Of a stretch of DNA of 64,000 nucleotides, positions 51,533 to 60,366 are shown piece by piece. Each line of letters starts with the position of its first letter. Position 1 is the first letter of the stretch. The notes under the pieces are model-generated. The model saw only the letters and a list, made by a program, of their open reading frames with translations, was not told the origin of the DNA and ran no database searches. The DNA comes from Streptomyces albospinus. Lineage in GTDB: Bacteria; Actinomycetota; Actinomycetes; Streptomycetales; Streptomycetaceae. The translations under genes were made by a program, and so were the position numbers. The stretch spans positions 155,171 to 219,170 of the forward strand of contig NZ_BMRP01000013.1 of the NCBI RefSeq assembly GCF_014648695.1, in the 5' to 3' direction.

Positions 51533-52438
51533 TCAGGAGGCCGGCGCATACCCGCGGGTGTGCACGAGGTCGTGGGTGATGCGGGTGAAGGCGCGGGTGG
51601 CGGCGCTTCGGTAGGCGTCGGTGCGGTGGAGCAGGGCGACGGTGCGGGTGGGGAGGGCGGGGTCGAGGGGGATCGGGGTGAGGTGGGGGTGGTCGTGGGT
51701 GATGGCGTCGGGGAGGACGGTGACGAGCGGGGTGCACTGGACGATTTCGGTGAGGGCCTGGATGGAGTTGGCCTCCACGGTGATGCGGGGGCTGACGCCG
51801 TGCCGGTCGAGATAGCCGTCGATGTGGCCGCGGGTGGCGAAGTCGCCACTGAGGAGGGCGAGTTGCCGATCGGCGAGCTCCCGTACGGGGAGCGGGCCGC
51901 GCCGGTCCGCGGGGTGGCCGGTGCCGGTGACCAGGGTGAGCGTCTCGGTGAACAGCGCGGTGGCCGCGATCCCCGGCAGGTGGGGGCCCCGGAAGGCGAT
52001 GCCGAGGTCGAAGTCGTCGGCGAGCAGGCCGGTTTCGATGCGGTCCTGGGTCGTCTCCCGCACGGTCAGGGTGATGCCGGGGTGGCGGGTGTGGAGCGCG
52101 GCGGTGAGCGGGCCGACGAGGTAGGCGGTGAACGTGGGCGTGATCGCGAGCCGCAGATGGCCGCGCGAGAGGTCCTGCACGTCATGGACCGCGCGCTCCG
52201 CGGCGGCGAGGTCCCGTAGCGCGCGCCGGGCGTGGTGGGCGTACGCCTCGCCGGCGTCGGTGAGCCGGACGGTGCGGCCGGAGCGGTCCAGCAGCTGGGT
52301 GCCCAGTGTGCGTTCCAGTTGTCTGACCTGCTGGGAGAGCGTGGGCTGGGAGATGTGCAGGTCCTCGGCGGCGCGGGTGAAGCTGCCGTGCTCGGCCACG
52401 GTGAGCAGGTAGCGCAGATGACGCAGTTCTAGAGCCAT
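51533..52438 (-). CDS. cynR: LysR family regulator of the cyanate operon
   Basis: A 301-residue LTTR with HTH LRHLRYLLTVAEHGSFTRAAEDL, then HISQPTLSQQVRQLERTLG (residues 5-52), and an effector domain (LRLAITPTFTAYLVGPL). It matches CynR of the E. coli cyn operon in sequence style and in position, divergent from a carbonic anhydrase and cyanase pair. It likely activates that operon when cyanate binds and represses itself. Start at 52438 is chosen because MALELRHLRYL is the family start. Gene name is by synteny. Confidence 0.88.
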   Translation of the reverse strand: MALELRHLRYLLTVAEHGSFTRAAEDLHISQPTLSQQVRQLERTLGTQLLDRSGRTVRLTDAGEAYAHHARRALRDLAAAERAVHDVQDLSRGHLRLAITPTFTAYLVGPLTAALHTRHPGITLTVRETTQDRIETGLLADDFDLGIAFRGPHLPGIAATALFTETLTLVTGTGHPADRRGPLPVRELADRQLALLSGDFATRGHIDGYLDRHGVSPRITVEANSIQALTEIVQCTPLVTVLPDAITHDHPHLTPIPLDPALPTRTVALLHRTDAYRSAATRAFTRITHDLVHTRGYAPAS

Positions 52439-52456
52439 GAGCCCACTATAGATGTC

Positions 52457-52475
52457 ATCAATAGCAGACATTGAT
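52457..52475. promoter_or_regulatory. Candidate CynR-type binding site
   Basis: ATCAAT-N7-ATTGAT (LysR T-N11-A type site) lies in the cynR/cynT intergenic region just upstream of the cynR start. The whole 60-bp region (ATAGATGTCATCAATAGC and following) is AT-rich against a GC-rich background. Confidence 0.65.
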
Positions 52476-52563
52476 ATTGCGTCTTGGACTCTATAGGTCG
52501 AGGTCATGCAGGGTGGAGCTCGCCGGTCCCGAGGGGGTCGGCAGCCACCGAAGGGAGTGACCC

Positions 52564-53148
52564 ATGCCAGACCTCGCCGCGGGCATCGCGGGTTTCCAGC
52601 GGGATGTCTTCCCGGCCAAGGAGGACCTGTTCGCCCACCTGGCCACCCACCACACGCCGCACACGCTGTTCATCGGCTGCTCCGACGCCCGCGTCGTCCC
52701 CGAGCTGATCACGGGGAGCGAGCCGGGTGAGCTGTTCGTCCTCCGCACCGCCGGCAACCTCGTCCCCGCCTACGCCCCCGGCGCCGACGCGGTGGCGGCC
52801 GGTATCGAGTACGCCGTCTCCGTGCTCGGGGTGACGGACATCGTGGTGTGCGGGCACTCGGCCTGCGGTGCGATGACCGCCCTCGCCCAGGACCAGGACC
52901 TCACCACCGTCCCGGCGGTCGCCGGCTGGCTGCGGTACGCGGACGCCGCCCGCGCCCGCACCTCCGGCGGCGACGTGGCCGCACTGGTACGGCAGAACGT
53001 ACGGGCCCAGCTGTCGAACCTGGCCACCCACCCCTCGGTCGCCCGCGCCCTGGCGCAGCGGACGGTGGCGCTGCACGGCTGGGTCTTCGACATCGCCACC
53101 GGTCGCGTCGAACGACTCGACGGCTCCGGCGCCGCGCCGGCCGCCTGA
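52564..53148 (+). CDS. cynT: Beta-class carbonic anhydrase
   Basis: A 194-residue zinc enzyme interconverting CO2 and bicarbonate. Zinc ligands Cys39 (GCSDARV, with Asp41), His98 and Cys101 (VVCGHSACGAM) are all present, and the protein has the length of CynT. In cyanate operons it returns bicarbonate, consumed by cyanase as cosubstrate, so that cyanate decomposition can continue. ATG at 52564 follows AAGGGAG. Encoded divergently from cynR and 108 bp ahead of cynS on the same strand. Confidence 0.93.
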   Translation: MPDLAAGIAGFQRDVFPAKEDLFAHLATHHTPHTLFIGCSDARVVPELITGSEPGELFVLRTAGNLVPAYAPGADAVAAGIEYAVSVLGVTDIVVCGHSACGAMTALAQDQDLTTVPAVAGWLRYADAARARTSGGDVAALVRQNVRAQLSNLATHPSVARALAQRTVALHGWVFDIATGRVERLDGSGAAPAA

Positions 53149-53256
53149 CTCCTGTTCTCCCTGTTCTCCCGGCGCCCGCAGCAGCGTGGCCCGGGCCCCC
53201 GACCCGCCGGCCGCCCTCCGCGCGGTACCGGCACAACCGAAAGGACACCCGACCTC

Positions 53257-53727
53257 ATGGTGCACGCTCAGTTCGACCCCGCCGCCCGTCAGGCGCTGGC
53301 CGCCGCCGCGGTCGAGGCCAAGACGCGCAAGGACCTCACCTGGGAGCAGATCGCCGACGCCGCCGGTCTCTCGGCCGCCTTCACCACCGCCGCCGTCCTG
53401 GGCCAGCACGCCCTGCCGCAGGAGTCCGCCCGGGCCGTCGCCGAGCTGCTGGGCCTCGACGACGACGCGGCGACGCTGCTCCAGACCATCCCCACCCGCG
53501 GCTCGATCCCCGGTGGCATCCCCACCGACCCGACCATCTACCGCTTCCACGAGATGCTCCAGGTCTACGGCACCACCCTCAAGGCCCTGGTCCACGAGCA
53601 GTTCGGCGACGGCATCATCAGCGCGATCAACTTCAGGCTGGACGTGAAGAAGGTCGCCGACCCCGAGGGCGGCGAGCGCGCCGTCATCACCCTGGACGGC
53701 AAGTACCTGCCGACCAGGCCCTTCTGA
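53257..53727 (+). CDS. cynS: Cyanate hydratase (cyanase)
   Basis: A 156-residue cyanase: cyanate plus bicarbonate gives carbamate (then ammonia) and CO2. An N-terminal HTH-like domain (KTRKDLTWEQIADAAGLS) precedes the catalytic domain. Catalytic residues Arg96, Glu99 (YRFHEMLQ) and Ser122 (ISAINF) are at the same positions as in E. coli CynS. The protein should be a decamer in the cytoplasm. ATG at 53257 follows GAAAGGACACC. The operon is closed by a deaminase gene. Confidence 0.96.
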   Translation: MVHAQFDPAARQALAAAAVEAKTRKDLTWEQIADAAGLSAAFTTAAVLGQHALPQESARAVAELLGLDDDAATLLQTIPTRGSIPGGIPTDPTIYRFHEMLQVYGTTLKALVHEQFGDGIISAINFRLDVKKVADPEGGERAVITLDGKYLPTRPF

Positions 53728-53809
53728 TCCGCACCACCGGCGGGGCGGGCCGCCGGCCGGCCCGCCCCGCCACTACGTTGCCCACGCCGCACTTTCCGAG
53801 GAGCTCGTC

Positions 53810-54310
53810 ATGGACTTCATCCAGCGCACCATCGACCTCGCCCGCCAGAACGTCGCCGAAGGCGGACGCCCCTTCGCGACGGTCATCGTCAAGGACGGCA
53901 GGATCCTGGCCGAGAGCCCGAACAGGGTCGCCCAGACCAACGACCCCACCGCCCACGCGGAGATCCTCGCCGTCCGCGAGGCGTGCCGGACCCTCGGCAC
54001 CGAGCATCTGACCGGCACCACCATCTACGTCCTCGCCCACCCCTGCCCGATGTGCTTGGGCTCGCTGTACTACTGCTCCCCGGACGAGGTCGTCTTCCTC
54101 ACCACCCGCGAGGCCTACGAGCCCCACTACGTCGACGACCGCAAGTACTTCGAACTGGGCACGTTCTACGCGGAGTTCGCCAAGAACTGGGACGAGCGCC
54201 GGCTGCCGATGCGGTACGAACCGCGGGCGGACGCGGTGGAGGTGTACCGGTTCTGGCAGCAGCGCAACGGCGGCGAGCGCCGCGTGGCCGGAACGCCCAC
54301 TGCCTCCTGA
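53810..54310 (+). CDS. Nucleoside/base deaminase (CMP/dCMP-type)
   Basis: A 166-residue zinc deaminase. Motifs: TAHAEILAV with His49 and Glu51, and HPCPMCLGSLYY with Cys79 and Cys82, the signature of the cytidine/guanine deaminase superfamily. C-terminal RKYFELGTFYAEF.. and EVYRFWQQ extend it as in guanine deaminases of the GuaD type. It lies 82 bp behind cynS on the same strand and is probably cotranscribed. Substrate might be guanine or a related base; the link to cyanate is unclear. ATG at 53810 is preceded by GAGGAGCTCGTC. Confidence 0.87.
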   Translation: MDFIQRTIDLARQNVAEGGRPFATVIVKDGRILAESPNRVAQTNDPTAHAEILAVREACRTLGTEHLTGTTIYVLAHPCPMCLGSLYYCSPDEVVFLTTREAYEPHYVDDRKYFELGTFYAEFAKNWDERRLPMRYEPRADAVEVYRFWQQRNGGERRVAGTPTAS

Positions 54311-54320
54311 CCCCCACCGC

Positions 54321-54339
54321 CCGGTCGGCCCTCGACCGG
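54321..54339. terminator. Short hairpin between deaminase and chitinase genes
   Basis: CCGGTCG / CGACCGG with a 5-nt loop (GCCCT), between convergent genes. Weak but well placed. Confidence 0.45.
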
Positions 54340-54373
54340 CCGTCCGGCGGCGGGCATCGGAGCGCGGTGCGCG

Positions 54374-55894
54374 TCAGCAGGCGCCGAGGTCCTGCCAGAC
54401 GCCCCACTCGCCGGTGGTGCCGGGCTCCTCGCCCGTCGTCCACCACTTGGCCTTCCAGTTGTGCCCCTTGTACGCGACCTGCCGGCCGCCGGTGTAGACC
54501 GTGCCGCCGGCCCACGGGGTGGCCGTGCACGGGTGGCCGCTTCCGCCGGTGACGGTCAGGTCGTAGGCCGTGGTGTGCGAGCCGGAGGGAGTCGTACCGG
54601 TGACGCCGAGGTGGTAGGTGCCGGGGGCCGCCGCCGACGTCGTGGACACGGTGAGCGTGGCGGAGCCGCCCGCCGTCACCGAGGACGGGCTCAGCGAGGC
54701 GGTGACACCCGCGGGCGCGCCGCTGACCGCGAGGTCCACCTTCTGGGCGGCGCCGGCCGTGACCGCGGTGTGCACCGTGCTGGTGGTCTGGTCGCCCGCG
54801 GCCACCGACCCGGCGGGGGAGGCCGTCACCGAGAAGTCGTCGGACGGGGTCGTGGTGCCGCTGGTGAAGGGCGCGAAGACATGGGTGAAGTCCCAGGTGT
54901 TCTGCGGGATGCTGGAGCAGTTGTCGGCGGACGGGCCGCCGGGGCAGCCGCCGTTGTCCCGTTGCAGCGCCCAGAAGGACAGGGTGCCGATGCCTTTGGC
55001 GAGCGCCCAGTTGTAGACCTCGGTGGCGTTGGCCGGACTGAAGGTCTCGGCGGGGCCGAAGTCGTCGACACCGGGCATCTCGACGATGCCGACCATGGCC
55101 CACAGCTGGGCGGGGGTCTTGTCCGGGTGGAGCGGCTTGATCTGGTCGTAGAGCCCCTGGGCCGCGGTCCGGGTGTCGTCGGCCATGTCGTGGGTGGCGT
55201 TGTCGTAGTAGTCGAACGTCATGATGTTGGCGACGTCCACCCGTGCGCCGTTGTCCACCGCGTTCTGGAGCACGGCGAGTCCGCTGTCGGTGAGACCGTG
55301 GGTCGTCGTCGGCAGGGTGTAGGAGATCTGGACCGTGCGCCCGTTGGCCGCGGCCCAGTCCTGGACGAGCTTGATGGCCTTGTTCCGCCGGTCGACAGCG
55401 GCGGTGTTGTCCAGCGAATCGGCCTCGATGTCCATGTCGAGCCGTGCGACGTCGTAGGTCGTGATCACCTTCTCGTACGCGGCGGCGATCTGGCCGGCGT
55501 CGGAACAGCTGTCGGCGATCTCGGTGCCGGTGGAGTCGGCGGTGTACCCGCCGAACGACGGGATGACATCACCCCCCTTCGCCTGGATGGTCTTGATGTC
55601 GCTGCCGAAGGAGGCCGAGGAGATGGGCGTATCGGGGCTGCCGTTCCAGTAGGCGGTGCAGGAGCCCTTGGCGGCCGTCGCGACGAACCCCATCGTCAGG
55701 CGCTCGGCACCGGATTGGGCGGACAGTGCGGCCGGGCTCTCGCCCGTCCACGACTCGAAGTAGGGAGCGAACACATGGGCCGGGAGCGGCGTCGCCGCAT
55801 GGGCGGCGCCACCGCCCAGGGCGGTGAGCCCGGCGGTGGCCACAGCGGTGACGGCAGCGGTGAGTAAGGAACGGAGAGAGCGCCTGTGTCTCAT
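54374..55894 (-). CDS. Secreted GH18 chitinase with Ig-like and chitin-binding domains
   Basis: A 506-residue extracellular chitinase. Signal peptide to about residue 34 (AHAAT). GH18 barrel from about 37 to 325 with FVAT, SFGGY and the active-site LDMDIEA: Asp153, Asp155 and Glu157 (DxDxE, Glu as proton donor), later MTFDYY and FWALQRDN. Then an Ig/FnIII-like domain (DFSVTASPAG to YDLTVTGG, about 345-455) and a C-terminal CBM5/12-type domain with WKAKWWTTGEEPG and GVWQDLGAC. Start ATG at 55894. Chitinase-type promoter repeats lie upstream. Confidence 0.94.
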   Translation of the reverse strand: MRHRRSLRSLLTAAVTAVATAGLTALGGGAAHAATPLPAHVFAPYFESWTGESPAALSAQSGAERLTMGFVATAAKGSCTAYWNGSPDTPISSASFGSDIKTIQAKGGDVIPSFGGYTADSTGTEIADSCSDAGQIAAAYEKVITTYDVARLDMDIEADSLDNTAAVDRRNKAIKLVQDWAAANGRTVQISYTLPTTTHGLTDSGLAVLQNAVDNGARVDVANIMTFDYYDNATHDMADDTRTAAQGLYDQIKPLHPDKTPAQLWAMVGIVEMPGVDDFGPAETFSPANATEVYNWALAKGIGTLSFWALQRDNGGCPGGPSADNCSSIPQNTWDFTHVFAPFTSGTTTPSDDFSVTASPAGSVAAGDQTTSTVHTAVTAGAAQKVDLAVSGAPAGVTASLSPSSVTAGGSATLTVSTTSAAAPGTYHLGVTGTTPSGSHTTAYDLTVTGGSGHPCTATPWAGGTVYTGGRQVAYKGHNWKAKWWTTGEEPGTTGEWGVWQDLGAC

Positions 55895-55959
55895 GTCTGT
55901 CCAGGGTGTGAGGAGGTTGACCGCCGATTCCCCTTGTGCGCAGAGCGGTATGGGATAGG

Positions 55960-56016
55960 GGATAGCCCCGGAGGCAGGGGCATGTCAATGGACTGGACCA
56001 GGGTAGGACTAGACCA
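55960..56016 (-). promoter_or_regulatory. Chitinase promoter with 12-bp direct repeats (DasR-type)
   Basis: On the minus strand TGGTCTAGTCCT and TGGTCCAGTCCA (56016-56005 and 56000-55989) are 12-bp direct repeats 4 bp apart, right upstream of a TTGACA at 55988-55983. A CTATCC -10 lies 17 bp further (55965-55960). Such repeats and the TGGTCTAGACCA-like dre half sites are known at Streptomyces chitinase promoters. Confidence 0.75.
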
Positions 56017-56163
56017 ATAGGCGTCAGGAGTCGTCATGGCCCTGCCCGGCACTCTCACGGCATGCTGGACCACATATCCGCCAACGCTCCCTGCCCGGCG
56101 AGGAGTTGAGGGCCGCCGCCCTGCTGCCGCCCCGCCTCGGCGAGGGCGGCGCACCCCCGGCCG

Positions 56164-56361
56164 TCAGTCCTTCTTCTCGCCCAGCTTCTCGACGAGGCCC
56201 TGAGCCTTGTCGACGGCGGTGTCGATCGTGTCGCTGTGCTTGTGGTCGGTCCTGTCGTCGATGAAGTCGCCGACCTTCTCCAGTCCTCCGGAGATCTTGT
56301 CGCCGTGCGCCTCGGCGATCTCCTCGGCCTTCTCCTTGAGGTTCTTGAGGGCGTCAAACAT
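56164..56361 (-). CDS. Small MT0933-like antitoxin family protein
   Basis: A 65-residue highly charged helical protein (FDALKNLKEKAEEIAEAHGD, KISGGLEKVGDFIDDRTDHK, and KAQGLVEKLG). It looks like the MT0933-type putative antitoxin family of actinobacteria, normally 60-90 residues. No toxin partner is visible next to it. The ATG at 56361 follows GAAGGAG at a somewhat long distance (about 11 bp). Role in toxin neutralisation is unproven for the family. Confidence 0.72.
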   Translation of the reverse strand: MFDALKNLKEKAEEIAEAHGDKISGGLEKVGDFIDDRTDHKHSDTIDTAVDKAQGLVEKLGEKKD

Positions 56362-56667
56362 GCGCAGTCCGTCTCCTTCGGTGAATTGCCTGGTCAGGGA
56401 CCTGGTCCCACGGAGATACGGGGCGCAGGGGCGCACGGGCCTTCCTCGCCCACAGCCGCGCGGCACGACCTCGTGAGGCGGGAGCGGCGGGCTCACCCCT
56501 CCCGTCACGCGTGCCGCGGCTCATCCCTCCCGCACATGGGCAACAGTCGCCTGGGTGAGGGCTGTTGGGGCTCCGCGAAAAGGCTCGTCGTCCCCCTGTG
56601 TTGTCGTGCGCACGCTTTCGCTACCATCCGGTAGGTCGATCAACGATGCTCCGTGAGAGGACAGATG

Positions 56668-59046
56668 ATGGACGTTCACGATCGTCTGCCGCAGGAGCAG
56701 GGCGAGGCCGCCGCCCCAAGTGACCAGGACACTCCAGGTACCCCGCGCGCCCAGGCCGGGATCGGCCGCCGGAGGTTCCTCGGCTACATCCTGGCGGCGC
56801 CGACCCTCGCGGTCGCCGCTCAACTGGGCGAAGCCGCGGCCGGGACCACTCCGGCGCACGCCGCGAACGCCTCGCTCCCCGAGCTCTCCAAGCTGTTCGA
56901 CCTCAACGACATGCTGACGGACGCGGCGCTGCCGACGGCCGGCCTCATCACCATCCACGTACACGCCGACGGCACGGCCTCGTTCGCCCTGCCGCGCGCC
57001 GAGGTGGGCCAGGGCATCACCACCTCCACCGCGATGCTGATCGCCGAGGAGCTGGACCTGCCGCTGGACAGGATCCGCGTCACGCTCGCGGACGCGCGCC
57101 CGGAGCTGCTCTTCAATCAGCTCACCGGCGGCTCCAACACCACCATCTCCACGTACACTCCGATCCGCGTCGCCGCCGCGATCGCCAGGAAACGCCTCCT
57201 GGAGGCCGCGGCCGATCTGCTCGGCGCCGAGATATCCACGCTGACCAGCAAGGCCGGTGTGATCACCGCCCCGAACGGCCGGAGCGCCACCTACGGCTCG
57301 CTCGCCGAGAAGGCCGCGAGCCGGAAGACCGTACGGGTGGCCGCCGATCTCAAACCGCGCTCCGACTTCTCGGTCATCGGCACCGCGCGCAACCGCGTCG
57401 ACGCGCTGGAGAGCGTGACGGGCCGCAAGAAGTTCGCCATGGACCTGCACGTGCCGGGCGCCTCGCCGGCCATGGTGTGCCGGCCGCCCACGATCAACGG
57501 CACGGTGCGGTCCGTACGAAACCTCGCGGCGGTACGGGCGATGCCGGGCGTCACCGACGTCGCGACCATCTCGACGGGCGTGGCGGTACGCGCGCGGACC
57601 TTCGGGCAGTGCATCGACGCGGTGCGCGCGCTCCAGGTCGTCTGGGGCCCGGGGACGGCGGAGGGGGCGTCCGACGAAACGGTCCTGCGGGAGCTGAAGG
57701 CGGCGGAAATCCCCCTGGCAGTCCCGAGGTTGGACCCGCTCGCCAAGACCGTCGAGGGATCCTTCACCTTCCACTTCGCCAGCAACAGCGCGCTGGAGCC
57801 CAACTGCGCGGTGGCCGACGTACGGTCGGACCGGGCCGAGATCTGGGCGGCGCTGAAGTCACCGATCGTCGCCCAGGAGGCCATCGCGGCGAAGCTGGGC
57901 CTGCTCCCGGGTGCGGTCACGGTGCATGTCACCGAAGGCGGCGGCTCGTTCGGCCGCAAGCTGTTCTCCGACGCCGCGCTCGAAGCCGCCGAGATCTCCA
58001 AGGCGATGGGCAAGCCGGTCAAGCTCATGTGGCACCGCACCGACGAGTTCCGCCAGGGGCGTACGCATCCGATGGCCACCTCGCGCGTACGGGCGACGTA
58101 TGCGCTGGGCAAGGTGCTCACGTACGAGCAGCGGCACACCTCCGTGTCCACCGACTTCGGCCACGGCCTGGGCGAGATCATCACCGCGTCGGCCGCCAAG
58201 CTGCCGGTGGGCGATCTCACCTTCTCCGAGACCATCTTCACGCTCACCCAGCAGTCGCCCTACGACCTCGGCGTCACCACCCAGCTCCTCAACGAGGTGG
58301 ACAAGGGCTTCAACACCGGCAGCATGCGCAACATCTACTCGCCCAACGTCCGGTGCGCTCAGGAACTCATCATCGACCGCCTCGCCGACGAGACGGGCAA
58401 GGACCGCCTCCGCTTCCGCCGGCAGCTCATCAAGGACGACCGGGCCAGGGCCGTACTGGACAAGGTCGCGGAACTCGGCGACTGGGGACGGAAGTTGCCG
58501 GCCGGCGTGGCGCAGGGCATCGCCGTACACCCCGAATACCACGGAGTGGTCGCCGTTCTCGCCGAGATCGACTGCCGCCCGGAGACCACCGGACGGCACC
58601 TCCCCGACGCCTGCACCGGACCACGCGTCACCAAGGCCGTCTGCGCCGTGGACGTCGGCCTCGCCATCAACCCCAAGGGCCTTGAGGCCCAGATGATGGG
58701 CGGAATCATGGACGGCATCGCCATCACGCTCACCTCGGGTCTGCACCTCAAGGACGGAAGGTTCCTGGAGGGCAGCTGGGACAACTACTTCTACACCCGC
58801 CAGTGGAACGCCCCGCCCGAGCTGACGATCGTGGTCATGCCGCCGACCAGCGGCAAACCCGGCGGCGCGGGGGAGCTGGCAGTCGGCGCCGCCTCGGCCG
58901 CGGTCGCCTGCGCATACGGCGCGGCCACCGGCACCATGCCCACGACGTTTCCCGTCAACCACTCAGGACCGCTCGGCTTCGAGCCGCTGCCGACCGTCCC
59001 CCCGATCCCGCAATCGCCGACCGACGGCCTGGACCGCGCCTACTAG
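56668..59046 (+). CDS. Mo-containing oxidoreductase beta subunit (IorB-like, Tat-exported)
   Basis: A 792-residue molybdopterin subunit like isoquinoline 1-oxidoreductase IorB. A Tat signal with RRRFLGY (near residue 34) and ILAAPTLAVAAQL precedes the catalytic part. Blocks: RAEVGQGITTSTAML, NQLTGGSNTTIS, GSFTFHFASNSALEPNCAVA, and GGGSFGRKLFSDAALEAA (Mo-cofactor loop), with the C-terminal GKPGGAGELAVGAASAAVACA (active-site Glu). GTG 56653 and ATG 56665 are alternative starts; 56668 has the best spacing from GAGAGG. Followed by its 2Fe-2S subunit, 52 bp downstream. The substrate is a heterocycle or aldehyde. Confidence 0.9.
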   Translation: MDVHDRLPQEQGEAAAPSDQDTPGTPRAQAGIGRRRFLGYILAAPTLAVAAQLGEAAAGTTPAHAANASLPELSKLFDLNDMLTDAALPTAGLITIHVHADGTASFALPRAEVGQGITTSTAMLIAEELDLPLDRIRVTLADARPELLFNQLTGGSNTTISTYTPIRVAAAIARKRLLEAAADLLGAEISTLTSKAGVITAPNGRSATYGSLAEKAASRKTVRVAADLKPRSDFSVIGTARNRVDALESVTGRKKFAMDLHVPGASPAMVCRPPTINGTVRSVRNLAAVRAMPGVTDVATISTGVAVRARTFGQCIDAVRALQVVWGPGTAEGASDETVLRELKAAEIPLAVPRLDPLAKTVEGSFTFHFASNSALEPNCAVADVRSDRAEIWAALKSPIVAQEAIAAKLGLLPGAVTVHVTEGGGSFGRKLFSDAALEAAEISKAMGKPVKLMWHRTDEFRQGRTHPMATSRVRATYALGKVLTYEQRHTSVSTDFGHGLGEIITASAAKLPVGDLTFSETIFTLTQQSPYDLGVTTQLLNEVDKGFNTGSMRNIYSPNVRCAQELIIDRLADETGKDRLRFRRQLIKDDRARAVLDKVAELGDWGRKLPAGVAQGIAVHPEYHGVVAVLAEIDCRPETTGRHLPDACTGPRVTKAVCAVDVGLAINPKGLEAQMMGGIMDGIAITLTSGLHLKDGRFLEGSWDNYFYTRQWNAPPELTIVVMPPTSGKPGGAGELAVGAASAAVACAYGAATGTMPTTFPVNHSGPLGFEPLPTVPPIPQSPTDGLDRAY

Positions 59047-59098
59047 CGGCCTGTTGGCAGCGGCCCACAGCGGCCTATTTGGAGCGCAAGGAGCGACC

Positions 59099-59575
59099 GT
59101 GCCCGAACACACCTTCATCCTCAACGGCAAGCCCGTCACGGCGGACGTCGAGGACGATGTGCGGCTGCTGTGGGTGCTGCGCGACGTCCTGGGCGTCACC
59201 GGGCCGAAGTACGGCTGCGGCCTCGGCGTCTGCCAGGCATGCACCAGCCACATCAACGGCAAGGCGTTCAACCCCTGTTCCGTACCGATCAGGAACGTCC
59301 GGCCGGACGACGAGATCACCACCATCGAGGGGCTGCCCGCCACCGTCGGCAAGGACCTGCATCCGATGCAGGAGGCATGGTTGGAGTACGACGTCGCCCA
59401 GTGCGGCTACTGCCAGCCCGGCCAGATCATGGCCGCGGTCGCCAAGGTCAAGCAGGCCCGCGCCGCCGGCCACGAGATCACCGAGGCCGATCTGGACGAG
59501 ATCCGCAACGTCTGCCGCTGCGGCACCTACCACCGCATCCGCGAGGCCATCATGGAGGGAGCCAAGCACTTCTAG
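59099..59575 (+). CDS. Mo-containing oxidoreductase alpha subunit, [2Fe-2S] (IorA-like)
   Basis: A 158-residue iron-sulfur subunit. First cluster CGLGVCQAC (near residue 40), second cluster CGYCQPGQ (near 101) and CRCGTYHR (near 140). It matches IorA, which partners IorB without an FAD subunit, passing electrons to a cytochrome-type acceptor. The GTG at 59099 follows AAGGAG by 6 bp. The IorB partner carries a Tat signal and the alpha subunit does not, so it would be co-exported as a folded complex. Confidence 0.92.
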   Translation: MPEHTFILNGKPVTADVEDDVRLLWVLRDVLGVTGPKYGCGLGVCQACTSHINGKAFNPCSVPIRNVRPDDEITTIEGLPATVGKDLHPMQEAWLEYDVAQCGYCQPGQIMAAVAKVKQARAAGHEITEADLDEIRNVCRCGTYHRIREAIMEGAKHF

Positions 59576-59922
59576 CCCGGCGACCCGCTTCCACCGCCAC
59601 CGCGGCACGCCGCACTACGACGCCGCCCGCGGGCACATCTCCCGCAACACCCTGCTGCTCCACCTCACCGGCGGCTCGGGGGAGCCCGCCCTCGACTTCC
59701 TCCCCGATCCGGAGGAGTTCGTGATCTCCGGGGCAACCAGATCCATGTGCTCGGCAAGGACCTGACCAGACTGCCTGCGCCATCCCAGGAGCGACCGGGG
59801 CCCTTGCCCGGGCCGGGGCCCGTAAGGCCATGGGTCCTTCGGCCCCGGACGGGGACGACCGGCCCACAGCCCCGTCCGGGCTTGCGCGGGAGAGTGGGTT
59901 CGAGCCGGTGAGGAGGTCCGTC
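59576..59922. other. Intergenic region with a broken open frame
   Basis: A plus-strand frame at 59577-59735 (SPATRFHRHRGTPHYDAARG, HISRNTLLLHLTGGSGEPAL) looks protein-like and continues in another frame after about 59735 (NQIHVLGKDLTRLPAPSQ). It may be a decayed gene; I do not recognise the family. The end supplies the RBS GAGGAGG of the CBS gene. Confidence 0.3.
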
Positions 59923-60366
59923 ATGCAGGTTCGCGACGTGATGCGCACACCGGTGGTCACGATCCGTTCCGACGCCACGCTGCTGGAGACCGCGCGGTTG
60001 ATGCGGCAGCGCAGCGTCGGGTGCGTGGTGGTGCTGTCCGGCGAGGCGGTTCTCGGCATGGTCACCGACCGGGACCTGACCGTGCGCGGGCTGGCCGCGG
60101 AACGGAGCCCGGCCGCGCCGGTCAGCGAGGTGATGACGGCGCCGGTCCACGCGGTGCGCCCCGGCGACGACGTGGACGCCGCGTACCGGGCCATGCGCCG
60201 CTCGGCCGTCCGCCGGCTCCCTGTCCTGGACAAGGGACGGCTGGTGGGCGTGGTGGCACTGGACGACCTGCTGATGGATGTCTCCCGGCGGCTGTCCGAC
60301 CTGCTCGGCGCGGTGTCGTGGTGCGTGCTGGCGGAGCCGCCGAGCAGGACCGCGCAGGCTCGGTGA
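59923..60366 (+). CDS. CBS-domain pair protein
   Basis: A 147-residue protein with two tandem CBS motifs: VRDVMRTPVVTIRSDATLLE to GMVTDRDLTVRG (residues 3-55) and VSEVMTAPVHAVRPGDDVDA to GVVALDDLLMD (65-125). Such stand-alone Bateman modules bind adenosine nucleotides and often belong to hypoxia or dormancy regulons in actinobacteria. The ATG at 59923 follows GAGGAGG. Located beside an Acg-like nitroreductase remnant, another typical dormancy-regulon type. Ligand unknown. Confidence 0.88.
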   Translation: MQVRDVMRTPVVTIRSDATLLETARLMRQRSVGCVVVLSGEAVLGMVTDRDLTVRGLAAERSPAAPVSEVMTAPVHAVRPGDDVDAAYRAMRRSAVRRLPVLDKGRLVGVVALDDLLMDVSRRLSDLLGAVSWCVLAEPPSRTAQAR

